This document shows positions 36,900 to 44,986 of a stretch of 64,000 nucleotides of DNA, in pieces. The position numbers and the translations under genes are program-made. The DNA lies in NCBI RefSeq assembly GCF_026130545.1, contig NZ_JAMOIM010000005.1:124001-188000 (forward strand), read 5' to 3'. The notes under the pieces are model-generated. The model was not told the origin of the DNA and made no database searches. It saw nothing but the letters and a program-made list of their open reading frames with translations. Every line of letters starts with the position of its first letter. Within the stretch, counting starts at the first letter, position 1. This DNA comes from Lichenifustis flavocetrariae. Its GTDB lineage: Bacteria > Pseudomonadota > Alphaproteobacteria > Rhizobiales > Beijerinckiaceae.

Positions 36900-37326
36900 C
36901 GGGGGTACTCTCCTGCGCGGCTGCGCCCGCCACCTGGTCTTCCTCCGTCATGGCGGCCAGCGTCATCTTGGCGATCTTGATCGCATGGTTTGCGGCCGGA
37001 ACTCCGGCATAGATCGCCACATGCAACAGGGCCTCCGTGATATCGGCCGGAGTCGCGCCGGTGTTGCGCGTCGCCCTGACGTGCATCGCCATCTCGTCGT
37101 CATGTCCGAGGGCCGCCAGCAGCGCAAGCGTGATGAGCGACCGCTCGCGTCGGGTCAGTCCGGGACGAGCCCAGACCGAGCCCCAGGCGCTCTCCGTGAT
37201 AAAGCGTTGAAAATCCGTGTCGAAGGGAGTGACGGCCGCGGTCGCGCGCGCCACATGAGCCTCCCCGAGCACCGCGCGGCGAACCGCGAGCCCATTTCCA
37301 TACCGATCGGCAAAATCGTCAGACAT
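36889..37326 (-). CDS. pcaC: 4-carboxymuconolactone decarboxylase PcaC
   Basis: A 145-aa AhpD-like all-helical enzyme that converts 4-carboxymuconolactone to 3-oxoadipate enol-lactone. It shows 'DTDFQRFITESAWGSVWARP', 'LTRRERSLITLALLAALGHD', 'MHVRATRNTGATPADITEAL' and 'HVAIYAGVPAANHAIKIAK', the family signature including the conserved His. It is the first gene of the pca operon. A short inverted repeat lies just upstream. Not fused to pcaD, unlike in some actinobacteria. Confidence 0.95.
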   Translation of the reverse strand: MSDDFADRYGNGLAVRRAVLGEAHVARATAAVTPFDTDFQRFITESAWGSVWARPGLTRRERSLITLALLAALGHDDEMAMHVRATRNTGATPADITEALLHVAIYAGVPAANHAIKIAKMTLAAMTEEDQVAGAAAQESTPDVP

Positions 37327-37333
37327 CGTCCGC

Positions 37334-37352
37334 CCAATTAGGTTCGAATTGG
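37334..37352. promoter_or_regulatory. Palindrome upstream of pcaC, candidate operator
   Basis: CCAATT-N7-AATTGG is a perfect 6-bp inverted repeat that ends 8 bases before the pcaC start codon. It is AT-rich in a GC-rich setting. It could bind an IclR- or LysR-type regulator of the pca operon, but it does not match the known PcaQ box. Confidence 0.35.
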
Positions 37353-37447
37353 TCCCGGATGCAACAGCCGATCGGACTCAGGTGAGTGTCTGCGCCTCGC
37401 CTGTCGAGCCAACTAGCCCAAGGTGGACTCTCTTCCTGCGTAGGCCG

Positions 37448-37891
37448 TCATCCCTGATCGCGTTGCAGCACATGAGCGACATGGCGGAGCGCGAGCAGAT
37501 AGCCATTCGTACCGAAGCCCGCCAGGACGGCCGTGGCGACGAGCGACACATAGGAGTGATGCCGGAAGGCCTCACGTTGATGGACGTTCGAGATATGGAC
37601 TTCGACAATAGGCCCCTCGAAGGTCTTCAGCGCGTCCATGATGGCGACCGAAGTGTGCGTGAACGCCGCCGGGTTGATGATGAGGCCGTCCGCGGTCTCG
37701 CGAGCATCATGGATCGCATCGATGATCGCATGTTCGGCGTTGCTCTGGTGGAATTCGATCTCAACGCCAAGTTCGCCCGCCAGCCTCCGGCATCGCTCTT
37801 CGACATCCGCCAGCGTTTCATATCCGTAGATGTCGGGCTGACGTCTCCCGAGGAGGTTGAGGTTCGGCCCGTTGAGAATGACAATCCGCAT
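37448..37891 (-). CDS. aroQ: Type II 3-dehydroquinate dehydratase AroQ
   Basis: A 147-aa dodecameric-type dehydroquinase (usual length about 146). The start '[20 protein letters not shown]' carries the active-site Arg and flexible lid, followed by Tyr of '[12 protein letters not shown]'. '[19 protein letters not shown]' (Asn, His) and '[20 protein letters not shown]' (His, Arg) complete the site. It interconverts 3-dehydroquinate and 3-dehydroshikimate. It lies 121 bases before pcaC, same direction. It may serve aromatic amino-acid synthesis or, by context, quinate/shikimate breakdown towards protocatechuate. Confidence 0.94.
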   Translation of the reverse strand: MRIVILNGPNLNLLGRRQPDIYGYETLADVEERCRRLAGELGVEIEFHQSNAEHAIIDAIHDARETADGLIINPAAFTHTSVAIMDALKTFEGPIVEVHISNVHQREAFRHHSYVSLVATAVLAGFGTNGYLLALRHVAHVLQRDQG

Positions 37892-38336
37892 ATCGACCCA
37901 GCACTTAGCGGCAGACACTGGACGATGACACGGCCTGATGCGTAGCGCCACCCCGTCCTTTTATGATACCTGAGAGAGCCGCTAGTGTTCCAACCTGAAC
38001 AAAAGATACCCTCCGCTCCTGGCGTCTCAGGAGTGCGATCAAGCCGACTGAGCGGGTACTAAGCGTTCCACTCAGAACACTAGGGACCAAGCCGCACCAG
38101 AATCGTCGATACAACTGGCCAACCCGGTGAGATATCGGACCTCGTTGCTGCCGCCAAACTTCCGGCACACGATCGTCTCACGTCATCGAGATCGATCTGA
38201 AAAGAGCTTCAGAGATATATTTCACTTGGTTCACCTCCATCGAGGCCCTATCTTGGCCAAGAACATCGTCTTTACATGACGACGCTTTTCATCGGAACAC
38301 TTCCGGTTCGAGGCTTATCTAGAGACCGGATACGAT
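37892..38336. other. Intergenic region between aroQ and DUF6481 genes
   Basis: About 445 bases without a supported gene. It contains the inverted-repeat element at 37982-38083, listed separately. The part from 38200 to 38336 is AT-richer and probably carries the promoter of the plus-strand gene. Confidence 0.4.
37982..38083. repeat. Imperfect inverted repeat, candidate MITE
   Basis: A 102-base segment begins with CTAGTGTTC and ends with GAACACTAG, perfect 9-bp terminal inverted repeats. Inside, TACCCTCCGCTC and GAGCGGGTA form a second, imperfect pair, so the whole can fold on itself. The ends contain TA at both outer borders, as expected for IS630/Tc1-type target duplication. No transposase is encoded. 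Origin as a MITE is inferred. Confidence 0.45.
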
Positions 38337-38753
38337 TTGTCTTCCTTTAATCACGCCAATTTCGCAGACAGAATTAAAGACGCAGCCAAGGCAAAGGCGG
38401 CTGCCGTTGAAAAGCACAAGGCTCGGCCGGGTGCAGACGATCCCGCCTTGATCGCGAAAGCGGCGGAACGTCGAAGTCTCCACGAGGCCAGGGTCGCCCG
38501 TGCGGCTGAGAAAGACGCGATCAAACAGAAGCGCGCCGCAGACCACGCCGAAGTTCAACGCCTCCGTGCTGAGGAAGAATTAGCTCTCGCCCTGACGCGC
38601 GAAGCCGAGCTCGAGGCCGAGGAGCAGGCTGCTCTCGCTCTCAGGCGCGACCGCGCAAAACTCGCGCTGGTGAATCTCGCAGACCAGAAAGAGGTTCGAG
38701 ACGCCCGATACGCCGCGCGCAAAGCGCGTCAAAAGCAAGCCAAGCGCGGATGA
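38337..38753 (+). CDS. DUF6481 family coiled-coil protein
   Basis: A 138-aa, highly charged, Ala/Glu/Lys/Arg-rich protein. The N-terminus 'SSFNHANFADRIKDAAKAKA' and the 'KARPGADDPALIAKAAERRS' motif match the DUF6481 family. The rest is one long predicted coiled coil ('LRAEEELALALTREAELEAE') ending in a basic tail KARQKQAKRG. TTG 38337 is the only start near the family's usual N-terminus; GGA lies at a fitting distance. Function is unknown. Confidence 0.8.
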   Translation: MSSFNHANFADRIKDAAKAKAAAVEKHKARPGADDPALIAKAAERRSLHEARVARAAEKDAIKQKRAADHAEVQRLRAEEELALALTREAELEAEEQAALALRRDRAKLALVNLADQKEVRDARYAARKARQKQAKRG

Positions 38754-39083
38754 CACCGAGCACCGTCGAAGAACGCGGATACAAATGGAGTCGCGTAGCC
38801 TTCTGCGGTCACATGCCTCCGCGTCTCTGGTGTCCGTCGATCACGAGAGCACGGACGCTCGGATTTGAACGTTGCGTCTCCTCGACGCTGTGCGTTTCCC
38901 TCCGCGTCGGCAGCCCTTAACCACACGTGCAGCCGACCCCGTGAAAGCTTCGGTCGCTCACCGTCGCTTTAGGATTCCCGGATTAACTTGGGTCGCGTCG
39001 AATCTGACGCCCGGGCCTCGCTGCATGGACTCACAGATGTTGCGTCACGACATGCCCGCCCAGGCCGACGCGGCTTAACGCGC
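38754..39083. other. Intergenic region, no convincing gene
   Basis: About 330 bases without supported features. A stretch near 38860 resembles a T-loop but has no matching stems, so no tRNA is called. The true start of the following PAP2 protein may lie inside this region (in-frame TTG at 38988). Confidence 0.35.
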
Positions 39084-40094
39084 GTGACGCTGCGCGATTG
39101 GCCGGGTGCCATCCTGCCCAGCCGTGTCGGAGTTCCGCCCAGGTCGTGCGTGTTCGCATCCGCGCGAAACCTGTTCGGCAGGATGGTGGCCCAGGGCAGC
39201 GAGCCGGCTCTGGCGGCATCGGCCCTCTTCGCAATTATCATTGCCGTGGGGCTCGTATCGGGCACGATCGGCTATCGCGCCGAATTGGACGATGTTGTTA
39301 TCGTGCTCGTCGGCATGTGGCTTTGCGGGCTCGCGTGCCAGTTGTTCGGACTGCGCTGCATCGGGCAAGGCACAAAAGCGGTCGCGATCTTCTTCATAAT
39401 GTCGACCCTGGCTGCGGCGGCCAGCGCCGTTCTCGCGAAAATCAGCTGGCCCTATGCGGATGACACGCTGAACGCATGGGATCGGGTCCTGCTTCCCGGC
39501 TTCGACTGGCCGAGCACGATGATGGCCATCAACCAGCACCCGGCCGTTATGGCGGTACTCAGCCGCGCCTACTCGTCCCTGAACTGGCAGCCGGCGCTTC
39601 TGTTGTTTGTGTTCTGCATGGTGGAGCGAAGCGACCAAGCGTGGCGGATCCTCTCCGTACTGGCGCTTGCTCTCGTTCCCTGTCTCCTCATATTTCCATT
39701 CTGCCCGGCTCTCGCTGGCTACGCGCATTTTAGAATCCCGCGGGCCGCGGTGCGGAACGTCGGCTCTGGCGTGGCCTGGCGCGCCCCGATGGTACTCGAT
39801 GGACTGAGGAATGGACAAATCCAGTCTCTGGGCATCGAAACTCTAGGCGGCCTCATCACCATGCCGAGCTTCCACGCGGCCTCGGCGATCATCCTGGGCT
39901 GGGGCGCGTGGGCATCCCGCTGGCTCCGCTGGCCTACGGCTCTGCTGAATGTCATCATGTTCGTGTCGGCAGTTCCAATCAGCGGCCACTATGTCGTGGA
40001 CGTGCTGGCCGGTGGCATCATCGCTCTTCTGGCAATCAAGGTCTCGACCGCTCGAGACGGCCGATCAATCGCGACCTGGGCAAATCCTGAGTGA
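39084..40094 (+). CDS. PAP2-superfamily membrane phosphatase/transferase
   Basis: An integral membrane protein of about 300-340 aa with at least six hydrophobic helices. The PAP2_3-type catalytic motifs are 'GGLITMPSFHAASAIILGWG' (S-F-H) and 'VPISGHYVVDVLAGGIIALL' (G-H-x3-D), as in inositol-phosphoryl-ceramide synthase-like and lipid phosphatases. The first signature with K/R lies in a loop before it. The start is uncertain: GTG 39084 is chosen, with TTG 38988, GTG 39150 and ATG 39183 as alternatives, since the first 30 residues of the longer forms are not membrane-like. It stands alone. It probably handles phospholipid head groups or undecaprenyl-type phosphates. Confidence 0.78.
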   Translation: MTLRDWPGAILPSRVGVPPRSCVFASARNLFGRMVAQGSEPALAASALFAIIIAVGLVSGTIGYRAELDDVVIVLVGMWLCGLACQLFGLRCIGQGTKAVAIFFIMSTLAAAASAVLAKISWPYADDTLNAWDRVLLPGFDWPSTMMAINQHPAVMAVLSRAYSSLNWQPALLLFVFCMVERSDQAWRILSVLALALVPCLLIFPFCPALAGYAHFRIPRAAVRNVGSGVAWRAPMVLDGLRNGQIQSLGIETLGGLITMPSFHAASAIILGWGAWASRWLRWPTALLNVIMFVSAVPISGHYVVDVLAGGIIALLAIKVSTARDGRSIATWANPE

Positions 40095-40323
40095 CGAAGA
40101 CCAGAATTGGCCTGACCTGCCGCGGCGCACAGGTGACCGGCCCATCGTTTATGGCCGGGAATTCAGCCTGAAGCTCCTGGTCGAGCGAGGCAGCCACAGC
40201 CTTTCTCGATAGTCGTCGTGCTACCCTACTATGGCTATCCGCGCGATGAATATCCCGCGTTGGCCTGTGTCGGCCGGTCAGCACATCCTAAGCCGAACAG
40301 GGCTGCGGATCTCCCGACCCTCG

Positions 40324-41367
40324 TCAGACACCGGCCGGCACGGCCTTGCCGCGCGGTAATTCGCGGAACGAGATCATGCGCTGGCGGGCTTCATCCCACA
40401 AAACCAAGCGTACGCAGGCGAAGCTCTGCCAAAGCGTGATCCGGCCGACGCTTCTCAGTTCCGGGTGGTCTCGCAGCACTGCCGAAAGCCGATAATAGGG
40501 AATGCGGCTTGAGAGATGGTGGACATGGTGGATGCCGATATTGGCCGTGAACCACCGGAGAATGAAAGGGAGATCGTAGTGCGAACTGCCATGAAGCGCC
40601 GCCTCGTGCAGGGTCCACTCCTTGTCCTTGGCCCAGTGCGTCTCCTCAAATTGATGCTGGATATAGAATAACCAAACGCCGCCGGCTGCGGCGAGCAGCA
40701 CCACGGGAATATGGACCAGCAGGAATGGCAGAACGCCGATCTGCCACATGAGGAGACAGGCCGCGATCCCGATGGCGAGGTTCGTGCTCATCGTGCTCAA
40801 CCAAGGTCGCGCCGCCCCCATGAACCCGAGCGGCAGCCGATATTGCAGCACGAACAAATAAGCAGGACCGACCCCGAACATGATTGCCGGATGCCGGTAG
40901 AGTCGATAGCGCAGTCGCCCCCATGGCGAGCGCGCGAGATATTCGGCGACCGTCAGCGTATCGACGTCCCCGATGCCTCGGCTGTCGAGATTGCCAGCGG
41001 TCGCATGGTGGATGGCATGGGTGCGACGCCAATAATCGTATGGCGTCATCGTCAAGATGCCGACCAACCGTCCGGTCCAGTCGTTCGCGGCGCGTGCGGG
41101 GAAGAAAGATCCATGCCCACAATCATGCTGGATCATGAACAGGCGCACCACGAGTCCCGCGGTCGGAACGAGCAAGAGCGCAAACAACCAGTAGTAGCCG
41201 AACGTGATCGCACAGGCCATGCCGATCCAGCATCCTACAAACGGAAGGAGCGTCACGGCGAGTTCGTAGATGCTTCGCCACGTGCTCGGTTGTCGATAAC
41301 GACCTAGCTTTTTGGCCCACTCACGCGCCGAGACGGCGGGCGCAAGCGTCAGTTCCGAGATCGACAT
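40324..41367 (-). CDS. Membrane fatty acid desaturase (DesA/omega-6-like)
   Basis: A 347-aa membrane di-iron enzyme. All three His boxes are present: 'MIQHDCGHGSFF' (HxxxH), 'RRTHAIHHATAGN' (HxxHH) and 'GIHHVHHLSSRIPYY' (HxxHH). Four transmembrane segments frame them ('LLPFVGCWIGMACAITFGYY'). 'WLFYIQHQFEETHWAKDKEW' is typical of delta-12/omega-type acyl-lipid desaturases. It introduces double bonds in membrane lipids, likely for fluidity control at low temperature. Gene order with the neighbours gives no further clue; it is 143 bases downstream of a small hypothetical gene in the same direction. Confidence 0.93.
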   Translation of the reverse strand: MSISELTLAPAVSAREWAKKLGRYRQPSTWRSIYELAVTLLPFVGCWIGMACAITFGYYWLFALLLVPTAGLVVRLFMIQHDCGHGSFFPARAANDWTGRLVGILTMTPYDYWRRTHAIHHATAGNLDSRGIGDVDTLTVAEYLARSPWGRLRYRLYRHPAIMFGVGPAYLFVLQYRLPLGFMGAARPWLSTMSTNLAIGIAACLLMWQIGVLPFLLVHIPVVLLAAAGGVWLFYIQHQFEETHWAKDKEWTLHEAALHGSSHYDLPFILRWFTANIGIHHVHHLSSRIPYYRLSAVLRDHPELRSVGRITLWQSFACVRLVLWDEARQRMISFRELPRGKAVPAGV

Positions 41368-41510
41368 GGCCGAAACCTTCTCTTTACCTGGAGTCGCCGG
41401 GCATGCCGGAAGGCTGTCGGCGCGGCTTCGACACCGGCTGTATGGCCATGGAAAGCGTTTGAACTAGGGCGCGTCCGCACGCCGGCGGTGCGGCGAAACA
41501 GTGCCTTTGC

Positions 41511-41801
41511 TCAGGGATCACGTTCGTCATTGGCGTGCAAACCGAGCCCAGTGGACGGCGCGGCATAGCTTCCGCCATCGAAATTCGACACGATGGATTG
41601 CTTGTGACTCATGTCGCTCCGCAAGTCCTCAAGCAATCTCGCCTGCTTTTCCGCATGCGTGATGAGCCCGTCGACGACATCGATCAGAGCCACGTGTGCC
41701 TCCTCGGGAGATTTCGCATTCTGCGCATGCAGAAGAATTTCCCGGAGTTCGTTCAGCGGTTGCGTGGCCTTGCTGGTTGCGTTCGGGTCGTTGGTCCGCA
41801 T
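41511..41801 (-). CDS. Small hypothetical protein
   Basis: A 96-aa hydrophilic protein. ATG 41801 has AGGA nine bases upstream. The middle is helical ('LNELREILLHAQNAKSPEEA', 'LIDVVDGLITHAEKQARLLE') and may form a coiled coil; the C-terminus is Gly/Ser-rich. No family recognised. It lies between the PHA depolymerase-like gene and the desaturase, all on the minus strand, possibly in one transcript. Confidence 0.6.
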   Translation of the reverse strand: MRTNDPNATSKATQPLNELREILLHAQNAKSPEEAHVALIDVVDGLITHAEKQARLLEDLRSDMSHKQSIVSNFDGGSYAAPSTGLGLHANDERDP

Positions 41802-41879
41802 GTGTCGTCATCCTGATGGGTCGTCGGTTGCAATGCGTCGACCACTCGATCGCATCCGACGAGACGCCCCTTGGGACGA

Positions 41880-43040
41880 CTAGCGCATGAGACCGGCGGC
41901 TCGCAGAGCATCTTCGATGACCTTAGCAGGGTCCACGCCCCCGGATGCCGGAAATCGCAACGGGAACTGGAGACGCGAGGCGCCGGCCGCTTCGAGAACC
42001 TCGGGCTTCTCGGCGGTGGCGAGGCCATCGAGAGTAGGCTCACGGCCACGTTCAGTCGTGAACGTCGCATGCGTTTCGCGACCGGGACCGATCAGCCCCC
42101 AGAACCGCGCGATATGATGCGTCGACGAGATCGAGACGTCGAGCATATAGGCCCCACTCTCCCCGCATGTTTCGAGACCGCGCGTGGCGAGCGGCGTCCC
42201 ATGACCCATGCCGGCGATGCGAAACTCCTCGACAAGGTCGCGCCCATCTGCATCGACCCAGACCCTGCGTGGGTAGCCGTCGACCATCTCGGTTCGATCC
42301 GGCGTGGGCGCCAGGCGATGAACGTTGCGCCACTGGTCGAGGATGACGTCTGCGTTCGAGTGATCCACCGTATAATCGGCGGTGCCCTGCCAGATCGAAA
42401 CTCGCGGCCATGGTCCCTCGTGCCCGCTCGCAGCGCGGACAAGCTTGCCTAACACCTGTTCGGTCGGCGCATTGCCGCCCCGCATCCGTTCGAAGGCTTC
42501 AGGTACCGACGACGCGCAGCCGTAGGGGAGCCCGGCGATGATGGCGCCCCCCGCGAAGACCTCAGGGTAGGTGGCGAGCATCGCCGATGCCATCGCGCCG
42601 CCAGCCGAAAGGCCGGTGATGAAAACGCGCTCCGGGTCGAGCCTATAGTGGTCGAGCATGTGGGCGACCATCTGTCGGATCGAGAGTGCCTCGCCGGCGT
42701 CGCGCCGGGTATCGCCCGGTTCGAACCAATTGAAGCAGCCATTCGGATTGTTGCCGCGCTGCTGTTCGGGGTAGAGGAGCGCGAAGCCATGCAGGTCCGC
42801 GAGGCTCGACCAGCCTGCCCCATTGTCATAGCCGCCTGCCGTCTGCGTGCATCCATGCAGCACGACAACAAGAGGCGCATGGTCGGGCAGCCCCGGCGGA
42901 ACGTAGACTTTCGCCCCGAGATTACCTGGGTTCGAACCGAACCCCGCCATCACATCGAGACGATCGGCACCGACCCCGGCCAAGCCCCTCGAAGATTGAA
43001 GGCCGGCGAGTCGAGCCATAAGGTCTGTATGCATGTTCAT
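41880..43040 (-). CDS. PHB depolymerase-family esterase
   Basis: A 386-aa alpha/beta hydrolase of the type 1 extracellular PHA depolymerase/esterase family. The oxyanion Cys is in 'PLVVVLHGCTQTAGGYDNG', the nucleophile in 'RVFITGLSAGGAMASAML' (lipase box GLSAG), the Asp region in 'VSIWQGTADYTVDHSN' and the His in 'RIAGMGHGTPLAT'. 'YPEQQRGNNPNGCFNWFEPG' is a family hallmark. There is no signal peptide and no substrate-binding domain, so it probably acts inside the cell on short-chain hydroxyalkanoate esters or other esters rather than on extracellular polymer. Confidence 0.9.
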   Translation of the reverse strand: MNMHTDLMARLAGLQSSRGLAGVGADRLDVMAGFGSNPGNLGAKVYVPPGLPDHAPLVVVLHGCTQTAGGYDNGAGWSSLADLHGFALLYPEQQRGNNPNGCFNWFEPGDTRRDAGEALSIRQMVAHMLDHYRLDPERVFITGLSAGGAMASAMLATYPEVFAGGAIIAGLPYGCASSVPEAFERMRGGNAPTEQVLGKLVRAASGHEGPWPRVSIWQGTADYTVDHSNADVILDQWRNVHRLAPTPDRTEMVDGYPRRVWVDADGRDLVEEFRIAGMGHGTPLATRGLETCGESGAYMLDVSISSTHHIARFWGLIGPGRETHATFTTERGREPTLDGLATAEKPEVLEAAGASRLQFPLRFPASGGVDPAKVIEDALRAAGLMR

Positions 43041-43417
43041 TAAGCACCTTTGCGCAGCCCAAGCCGAGAGGTCGCTGCTGGTCTGTCAATCTTCTACCTG
43101 AGCAATTGTTGCTGCATTGCACAATGTGATACGCAATGTCACGGGGACCTCGTGGGCCGGAACCATTTTCATGTCCACGCGATCGGCTCCCTTGCGTCCA
43201 GCAGCAGCCCGTTGCGACACGTTTGTTCCTTCCGTGATAGGGTGGAGATTGTGGTGCGATCGTTGCTGTCTTCGCGCTTTCTTTCCGCATGCGACCCTGA
43301 CCACCGCCCACGCATCCTACCATCCCACCCCGAACGTCACCATTTGTAGGTCTTTCCTGAACGTCATGCCCATCCGGGCTGTGTGCAGCGCGGGACCCAA
43401 CTGGCGAGGATAGTGAC
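43041..43417. other. Divergent intergenic region, no gene seen
   Basis: About 375 bases between the esterase start and a small plus-strand gene. No supported reading frame or hairpin; it should carry promoters for both sides. Confidence 0.4.
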
Positions 43418-43639
43418 ATGAGTAAATCTGAAAGAGCGCAATCTGAGCGTGCCGACCCTAAATCGCACGAGGGGTTCATCGCGCGGGCCTATGATACGGA
43501 GGGCCTAAAAGCTGCCGTCAAAGAGGCCGCGAAGCTGTTTAGCGGCTACAGTGACAAGGAAGCTCTCGATGCAGCCGCAACGATGCAGTCGAAAGTGAGA
43601 ACTGCGGTTATGAAAATGGTCAATTCGCGGAAGGCCTGA
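43418..43639 (+). CDS. Small hypothetical protein
   Basis: A 73-aa charged helical protein ('GLKAAVKEAAKLFSGYSDKE', then 'ALDAAATMQSKVRTAVMKMV'). ATG 43418 is preceded by GAGG at a good distance. No family recognised. Its codon use fits the genome. It might be a stress or nucleoid-associated small protein, but nothing proves it. Confidence 0.6.
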   Translation: MSKSERAQSERADPKSHEGFIARAYDTEGLKAAVKEAAKLFSGYSDKEALDAAATMQSKVRTAVMKMVNSRKA

Positions 43640-43827
43640 CGACAAGGCATCCGGAGGATCCGCCGTATCGCCACGCGGCGAAACCGTTCTCGTCGTGGGA
43701 TCCGCGGCGGGCAACTCGCCTGGACCCCACGCAACTCCGCTCATGATCTGAGCGTTACACTAGAAGATCAAAGACACCGAGAGAATCGGGGGGCGCTTAT
43801 GGCGCTTTGAGTTCTAGGGAGAGGAAC

Positions 43828-44130
43828 GTGGCGGGACAGGAGATCGGATATAATCTCAACGGCGACGCTTTTACGGGCTTGTACGAGATTGTGGGTTCTG
43901 GTGATTATACAGAAGTGTCCGTTCATTTTGACGGCAATTCGATCTCTGCCGTTGCCGGCCAACTGGGGGCGGAAATGGTTGCCCGAACGCTCCTCGGAGA
44001 GCTCGTTCGAGAGAAGCTCGCTTTGAGGAACAGATGGTCGTCCTTGAGCAACGGGTCGCGGTCAGACATTCATGCTAGTGGAGTGCATTATCGATACGGC
44101 CATGGATCTCAGTCGTCGGCGCGAGGCTGA
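43828..44130 (+). CDS. Small hypothetical protein
   Basis: A 100-aa protein from GTG 43828, with GGGAG six bases upstream. The N-terminal half reads as beta strands ('YNLNGDAFTGLYEIVGSGDY', 'EVSVHFDGNSISAVAGQLGA'), followed by a helix 'ARTLLGELVREKLALR' and a disordered Ser/Gly/His-rich tail. No family recognised. Base composition is less GC-rich than flanking genes. Confidence 0.5.
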   Translation: MAGQEIGYNLNGDAFTGLYEIVGSGDYTEVSVHFDGNSISAVAGQLGAEMVARTLLGELVREKLALRNRWSSLSNGSRSDIHASGVHYRYGHGSQSSARG

Positions 44131-44178
44131 ACCAAAATACCCTTTGACGCTCCCCTCAAAGCCTATGCTGCCTTGATA

Positions 44179-44415
44179 TTACTTACCGGCTGAAGCGTGG
44201 TCGTTTGGCAGTTTGAGGATAGGGCGGCTTCGATCCCAAAGCTCGAACCCTAGGCCATCTGTGGAGAGCTTGTGGGTCTTAGCAACAGCCTCCTTATCCG
44301 ACGCTGCATTAATCGGGATCGATGACCTGACCCGGCCGTCCGGTCCAATCTCGTACGCGCGATAAGATGACTCGAGCCCCTCTGAATGGTCGGGCTGTTC
44401 TGCTTGTAGTAGCAT
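44179..44415 (-). CDS. Small hypothetical protein
   Basis: A 78-aa protein with the pattern 'SYRAYEIGPDGRVRSSIPIN' then 'AASDKEAVAKTHKL' and 'LGFELWDRSRPILKL'. This matches a very common type of small alphaproteobacterial protein (YRAY..D..G ... A..DEEA ... ELWD..R.V..L) whose function is unknown. ATG 44415 has only a weak ribosome site, and the true start could be closer to the YRAY motif. Confidence 0.6.
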   Translation of the reverse strand: MLLQAEQPDHSEGLESSYRAYEIGPDGRVRSSIPINAASDKEAVAKTHKLSTDGLGFELWDRSRPILKLPNDHASAGK

Positions 44416-44650
44416 GCGGGATGTCTGTTTGCTCCAGGCCAAACGCTTTTGCACTGAACTCCGAAACAAACTCTATCACGAGGATGTGACCCGCGCATCG
44501 ACGAATCCATCCGATGTCACGAGCTTTCTCACATGCCGCCGATATTCCGACTTCAACTCGTTGTCTCCCGAGGGGCCTCGCCGCTCTTCGCTTACCACGT
44601 TGTCAGATAAGGTTCTTCCAAGCCTGCCTCGTTTGGTCCTCGTGGCCGAG

Positions 44651-44986
44651 CTACGCGGACTGCCCGAAAAGCTCGACAACGGCCTTGCAGAAGGCGGGGG
44701 AGGTCTTCGGATTGCGCGAGGTCACCAGGTTGCCGTCTCTTTCCACCTCCCGGTCAAGCCACGTGGCCCCCGCGTTGCGCGGGTCCGCCTGCAAAGACGG
44801 CCAGGACGTCAGGGTCTTGCCCTCGACGGCGCCCGCATTGATGAGCATCCAAGGTCCATGGCAGATCGCGGCGAGCGGCTTGCCCGCCTTGACGACGGCC
44901 GACGAACGTCACGGTCCTGTCGTCCAAGCGCAGCTTGCCGGGATTGTTCATCCCGCCCGGCAGGAGAAAGTAGAAGGCCGTCGGCC
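44651..44986 (-). pseudogene. Broken PfpI/DJ-1-family protease gene (N-terminal half lost, frameshift)
   Basis: Only the second half of a type 1 glutamine-amidotransferase-like protein (PfpI/YhbO family) is left. In one frame it reads 'FYFLLPGGMNNPGKLRLDDR' then TVTFV. After a one-base shift near 44910 it continues as '[20 protein letters not shown]' (the catalytic Cys elbow AICHGPW), '[20 protein letters not shown]' and '[20 protein letters not shown]', ending at 44651. The usual N-terminal 80 residues are missing; the remnant abuts the stop of the DUF4142 gene. Hence it cannot make a working stress-protection protein. Confidence 0.78.

Noticed and set aside
38850-38885. A tRNA-like TTCAAAT loop on the minus strand
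   Set aside because: The flanking bases do not pair into a 5-bp T stem and no acceptor or anticodon stem is present.
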